Assembly: GCF_019195455.1 (NCBI RefSeq)
Contig: NZ_JAIMBW010000001.1
Location: 3,686,001-3,750,000 of the forward strand
From: Gymnodinialimonas phycosphaerae
Lineage (GTDB): Bacteria > Pseudomonadota > Alphaproteobacteria > Rhodobacterales > Rhodobacteraceae
Reading direction: 5' to 3'
DNA length: 64,000 nt
Shown here: in pieces, positions 60,814 to 64,000 of the stretch
Numbering within the stretch: position 1 is the first letter of the stretch
Layout: each line of letters begins with the position of its first letter
Notes under the pieces: model-generated
The model's input: the letters and a program-made list of their open reading frames with translations, nothing else
The model's database searches: none
Told to the model about the DNA's origin: nothing
Translations under genes and position numbers: made by a program

Positions 60814-61842
60814 TTGGCAATCAACACGCTGCCCCCCTCGGACCCGTCCAGCGCCCCGTCTGTTGCCCCCGAATCCCTTGAGCGAACCATAGAGTTTTCT
60901 GACAATCGGCTGCTAATCGAACTTTGCGGCGAATACGACCGCAACCTGGCGCAGGTCGAGCAGTTGGTCTCGGTCCAGATCAATCGGCGCGGAAATATCC
61001 TGGCGATCCTGGGCGAGGCGCGTGACCGCGCAGCCGAGGTCCTTCAGGGCCTTTACGAGAGGTTGGAGCAGGGCAAGCAGGTGGAACCCGGTGATATCGA
61101 CGCGGCCGTGCGGATGGGCGGATCGGCGGCTGGAACGGGCGTGCGCGACGGTGACCAGATCGAGATGTTCAAGGGCGGCACGCTGGAGATCGGTACCCGC
61201 AAGAAAACGGTCGAGCCGCGCACCAAGGCGCAGCAGGACTACGTCCGTGCGCTGTATGACAACGAATTGGCTTTTGGCATCGGGCCCGCCGGCACAGGCA
61301 AGACCTATATCGCCGTCGCCGTTGCCGTGAACCAGATGATGAGCGGTCATGTCGACAAGATCATTCTGAGCCGACCGGCGGTTGAAGCTGGTGAGCGCCT
61401 CGGCTTCCTTCCCGGCGACATGAAGGACAAGGTCGATCCCTACATGCAGCCGCTCTATGACGCGCTGAATGACTTTCTGCCGGGCAAGCAATTGGCGAAG
61501 CTGATTGAGGAAAAGACCATCGAGATCGCGCCGCTGGCTTTCATGCGCGGTCGGACTCTGTCGAACGCCTATGTGGTGCTGGACGAGGCGCAGAATGCGA
61601 CCTCGATGCAGATGAAGATGTTCCTGACGCGGTTGGGGCAGGGGTCCCGCATGGTAATTACCGGGGACCGCACGCAGGTGGACCTGCCGCGTGGCGTGAC
61701 CTCGGGCCTGTCCGATGCGGAACGCATTCTCAAGGATGTGCCCGGGATCGGCTTCAACTACTTCACCGCCAAGGACGTCGTGCGTCACCACATGGTCGCC
61801 AAGATCATTCAGGCCTACGACAAGGACGGACCTGTCGGCTAG
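60814..61842 (+). CDS. phoH: PhoH-family ATPase
   Basis: A 342-residue PhoH-like ATPase/RNA-binding protein. I chose TTG at 60814 (MAINTLPPSDPSSAPS) because GGAGAAG lies 5 nt upstream and the N-terminus then matches relatives; the frame is open to 60721. RTIEFSDNRLLIELCGEYDRNLAQVE is the N-terminal domain, Walker A is GIGPAGTGKTYIA, and Walker B is NAYVVLDEAQNAT. It precedes ybeY, as in most alphaproteobacteria. Confidence 0.93.
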   Translation: MAINTLPPSDPSSAPSVAPESLERTIEFSDNRLLIELCGEYDRNLAQVEQLVSVQINRRGNILAILGEARDRAAEVLQGLYERLEQGKQVEPGDIDAAVRMGGSAAGTGVRDGDQIEMFKGGTLEIGTRKKTVEPRTKAQQDYVRALYDNELAFGIGPAGTGKTYIAVAVAVNQMMSGHVDKIILSRPAVEAGERLGFLPGDMKDKVDPYMQPLYDALNDFLPGKQLAKLIEEKTIEIAPLAFMRGRTLSNAYVVLDEAQNATSMQMKMFLTRLGQGSRMVITGDRTQVDLPRGVTSGLSDAERILKDVPGIGFNYFTAKDVVRHHMVAKIIQAYDKDGPVG

Positions 61843-61878
61843 CCACATGCGGCTAGAAGGGGCCTTGGTGTCGAGGGT

Positions 61879-62016
61879 TTAGTTGTCTTTCTCGCGTTTG
61901 CGCAGCAGCCACGATACGGAAATCCATCCAATGACGGTGAGGGCCAAGAACAGCTCAAGATGCTGAAAGTCTGCGATGGCGCGACTCATGTCCATTAATA
62001 TGCCTGTCGTGTTCAT
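61879..62016 (-). CDS. possible small single-helix membrane protein
   Basis: A 45-residue frame starting MNTTGILMDMSRAIADFQ with GAGG and AGG upstream on the minus strand. It has one hydrophobic helix (LELFLALTVIGWISVSWLL) and a basic tail RKREKDN. It lies between phoH and ybeY on the opposite strand. No family is recognised; comparison with relatives would decide. Confidence 0.4.
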   Translation of the reverse strand: MNTTGILMDMSRAIADFQHLELFLALTVIGWISVSWLLRKREKDN

Positions 62017-62162
62017 GGGCCTGCCTCGCACGTTTTGATTCTTGTTTGATCCCCGACGATGGCGAAACAATGTGGTCAAATTGGGGCGTTTGTTTCGATT
62101 TGGTCCGCATTCCTTCCGTAAGATGCGTTGCGCAAACCACCGCAGCGCCCTAAGTCCGCGCC

Positions 62163-62645
62163 ATGGAGATCGATATTCTGACAGAAGCGCCGCAGTGGGA
62201 CGCGCTTGATCTTGAGGGGCTGGCGCAAGCGGCTTTCACCGAGGCATTGCGGGATCTGTCGCTTGATCCTGATGCCTTCGCGCTCTCGATCCTGGCCTGC
62301 GACGATGTCCGCATCGCCACGCTGAACACCGAATTCCGCGGCAAGCCCACGGCGACAAACGTGCTAAGTTGGCCCACCGAGGACCGCGCGCCGGACGTTC
62401 CCGGCACGATGCCTGATCTTGCTGGCCTTCTGGAAGAACTCGGCGATCTGGCGCTGGCCTATGAAACCTGCGCGCGCGAGGCGCGCGACGGCGGCAAACC
62501 GTTTGCCGATCACGTGACCCATTTGCTTGTGCATGGCCTGTTGCATTGTCTTGGTTTCGACCACGAAACCGACCCGGACGCCACGCTAATGGAGGCGACA
62601 GAGACGCGGATACTTGCCAGACTAGGGGTCCCTGACCCATATTGA
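62163..62645 (+). CDS. ybeY: endoribonuclease/rRNA maturation factor YbeY
   Basis: A 160-residue YbeY. The zinc-binding motif HLLVHGLLHCLGFDHE is complete, and RGKPTATNVLSWPTE is the conserved substrate region. It takes part in 16S rRNA 3'-end maturation and ribosome quality control. Gene order phoH-ybeY-corC is conserved. Confidence 0.96.
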   Translation: MEIDILTEAPQWDALDLEGLAQAAFTEALRDLSLDPDAFALSILACDDVRIATLNTEFRGKPTATNVLSWPTEDRAPDVPGTMPDLAGLLEELGDLALAYETCAREARDGGKPFADHVTHLLVHGLLHCLGFDHETDPDATLMEATETRILARLGVPDPY

Positions 62646-62691
62646 ATGTGTAGGGGCGATTTCGGCCCGGTTTTACTTTTGGAAAGGAGCC

Positions 62692-63600
62692 ATGAGCTCA
62701 AACCCTGATCCGTCGTCTCCCGCGGCGCGTGGCGCGCCACCCAGCGAATATGAGACCGACGAAGATTCCCCGGCCCAGAGGCCCGGGTTTTTCGCCCGTT
62801 TTTTCGGCGCCGAAACGTCGGGGACAGACCCCGATGACGAGGTTCTGCCCGATGATCCATCTACCCCTCAAACGCTCGGCCCCCGGTTGCCCGGCATCTC
62901 CAACCTGCGACGGATGCGGGTGGAGGATGTGGCGATTCCACGGGCCGAGATCACCTCGGTTGCCAGTGATACAAACCTGCCCGATCTGGTGCAGGTGTTT
63001 CGCGACAGCGGCCTGACGCGCCTGCCGGTCTACGACGGGACGCTGGACGAGCCTATTGGCCTGGTCCACCTCAAGGACATCGCGTTGAGCTATGGGTTCA
63101 ACGGCGGCGATGAGCCCTTCATCCTGTCCGAAAGCTTGCGGCCCGTGCTTTATGTGCCGCCCTCGATGCCCATCGGTGTGCTGCTGACCAAGATGCAGGC
63201 GGATCGGATCCACATGGCGCTGGTGATCGACGAATACGGCGGTGTGGACGGTCTGCTGACCATCGAGGATCTGATCGAACAGGTCATTGGCGAGATCGAG
63301 GATGAACACGACATCGAAGAGGCGCAGCCTTGGATCAAGGAAGAAGATGGCGCCTTTCTGGCGCTGGCACGCGCGCCGCTTGATGAATTCGAATCCGAGA
63401 TCGGGCTGGATCTGGTTGATGAGGAGGAAGAGGAAGAGGTCGACACCCTTGGCGGCCTCGTATTCCTTCTGACGGGCCGCGTGCCTGCGCGGGGAGAGGT
63501 CGTGCCACATCCCTCAGGCGTGGAGTTCGAGGTGATCGATGCAGATCCCCGCCGCATCAAGCGCCTGCGCGTTCGGCTGCCGTCCGAGGCCGCTGAGTGA
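62692..63600 (+). CDS. corC: CorC/HlyC-type CBS-domain protein
   Basis: A 302-residue protein with two CBS domains (RVEDVAIPRAEITSVASDTNL; PFILSESLRPVLYVPPSMPIGVLLTKMQADRIHMALVIDEYGG) and a C-terminal CorC_HlyC domain (GLVFLLTGRVPARGEVVPHPSGVEFEVIDADPRRIKRLRV). The acidic run DEEEEEEVD precedes that domain. No membrane domain, so this is the short soluble form linked to Mg/Co efflux. Its stop overlaps the lnt start (GTGA). Confidence 0.93.
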   Translation: MSSNPDPSSPAARGAPPSEYETDEDSPAQRPGFFARFFGAETSGTDPDDEVLPDDPSTPQTLGPRLPGISNLRRMRVEDVAIPRAEITSVASDTNLPDLVQVFRDSGLTRLPVYDGTLDEPIGLVHLKDIALSYGFNGGDEPFILSESLRPVLYVPPSMPIGVLLTKMQADRIHMALVIDEYGGVDGLLTIEDLIEQVIGEIEDEHDIEEAQPWIKEEDGAFLALARAPLDEFESEIGLDLVDEEEEEEVDTLGGLVFLLTGRVPARGEVVPHPSGVEFEVIDADPRRIKRLRVRLPSEAAE

Positions 63601-64000
63601 CATCACTCGGTCGCTGGCAGGCCCGCGCGCTGGCGGTCTTCGCGGGGGGCGTGGCGGCGTTGGCCTTGCCGCCGTTCAATGCGTGGTACGCGATCTTTGC
63701 TGCCTTCGCGCTGATCGCGGCGCTTGTGGCCACGGCCGAGACGCCGCGCGGCGCGGCTTGGCGGGCGTGGGCCGCTGGCGTGGGGTGGTTTGGCGTCTCG
63801 ATGCATTGGATCGTGCAACCGTTTTTCGTGGATGCCGCCGTAACGGGCTGGATGGCCCCCTTCGCCCTCGTCCTGTTGGCGGGGGGCTTGGCGCTGTTCT
63901 GGGGGCTGGCCGGATGGGCCGCGGCACGGGTCAGCGAAGGCCCCGGGCGCGCGTGGGTCTTTGCCGGGCTATTGACTCTTTTGGAGGCGCTTCGCGGTCA
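63597..64000 (+). CDS. lnt: apolipoprotein N-acyltransferase (3' partial)
   Basis: The frame begins with GTG overlapping the corC stop and runs off the window. Its N-terminal part is a chain of hydrophobic helices with the Lnt-typical start (LALPPFNAWYAIFAAFALI) and GWFGVSMHWIVQPFFVDAAVTGWMAP. Lnt adds the third acyl chain to lipoproteins in the inner membrane. The catalytic nitrilase domain lies beyond the edge. Confidence 0.92.
   Translation, partial: MTSLGRWQARALAVFAGGVAALALPPFNAWYAIFAAFALIAALVATAETPRGAAWRAWAAGVGWFGVSMHWIVQPFFVDAAVTGWMAPFALVLLAGGLALFWGLAGWAAARVSEGPGRAWVFAGLLTLLEALRG

Noticed and set aside
1..64000. Insertion sequences, prophage or toxin-antitoxin genes
   Set aside because: No transposase, integrase, phage structural gene or recognisable toxin-antitoxin pair was found.

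Overview
The window is high-GC alphaproteobacterial chromosome, most likely from a marine Rhodobacteraceae (roseobacter-type) bacterium. That placing rests on gene content and protein character: TRAP transporters, a paa plus box aromatic-CoA region, the miaB-phoH-ybeY-corC-lnt block, and very frequent ATGA/GTGA/TTGA stop-start overlaps. No 16S gene or species marker is present, so the genus is open.

Layout. 1-2.9 kb: end of a pyridine-nucleotide-disulfide oxidoreductase, a sensor histidine kinase and tRNA-Arg(ACG). 3.2-8.2 kb: remnant of an exopolysaccharide locus, with an intact Wza-type export lipoprotein, a 55-bp tandem repeat, and decayed GDP-mannose genes (manC, manB) carrying several independent lesions. 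8.3-18.6 kb: phenylacetate degradation (thiolase, paaABCDE with a DUF3291 gene inside, paaK, paaI, paaZ, paaX-like regulator). 18.5-37.1 kb: MarR regulator, TRAP transporter, then SDR, enoyl-CoA hydratase, MarR, feruloyl-CoA-synthase-like ligase and thiolase, then benzoate-CoA ligase, alpha/beta hydrolase, boxC, boxB, flavodoxin, thioesterase, boxR and a fused hydratase/dehydrogenase. I read this as one funnel: a phenylpropenoid acid is imported, activated, shortened by beta-oxidation to benzoyl-CoA, and opened by the aerobic Box epoxidase route. Box and Paa products both end at beta-ketoadipyl-CoA, which the thiolase at 8.3 kb can cleave. No BoxA-type reductase and no dedicated BoxD is seen; a flavodoxin sits directly after boxB.

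37.2-41.6 kb: a cytochrome P450, a PpaA/AerR-like B12-domain regulator with a PpsR/CrtJ-type TGT-N12-ACA site over its promoter, a WYL regulator, a VOC protein and DUF1285. 41.8-48.5 kb: a four-gene MoxR/DUF58/BatA-like operon. 49.6-53.6 kb: glycolate oxidase glcDEF. 53.7-57.7 kb: exported serine protease, Hsp20 with an RpoH-like promoter, an RTX/Hint protein and an unrecognised protein. 57.8-64 kb: miaB, an OmpA-like gene broken by an in-frame amber codon, a lipoprotein sharing its small Cys domain, phoH, ybeY, corC and the start of lnt.

The most unusual signals are a run of four palindromes filling the gap between two convergent genes (37.10-37.19 kb), the flavodoxin in place of BoxA, stem-loops on both sides of boxB, the 36-bp tandem repeat that supplies the paaC ribosome binding site, and the PpsR-like site.
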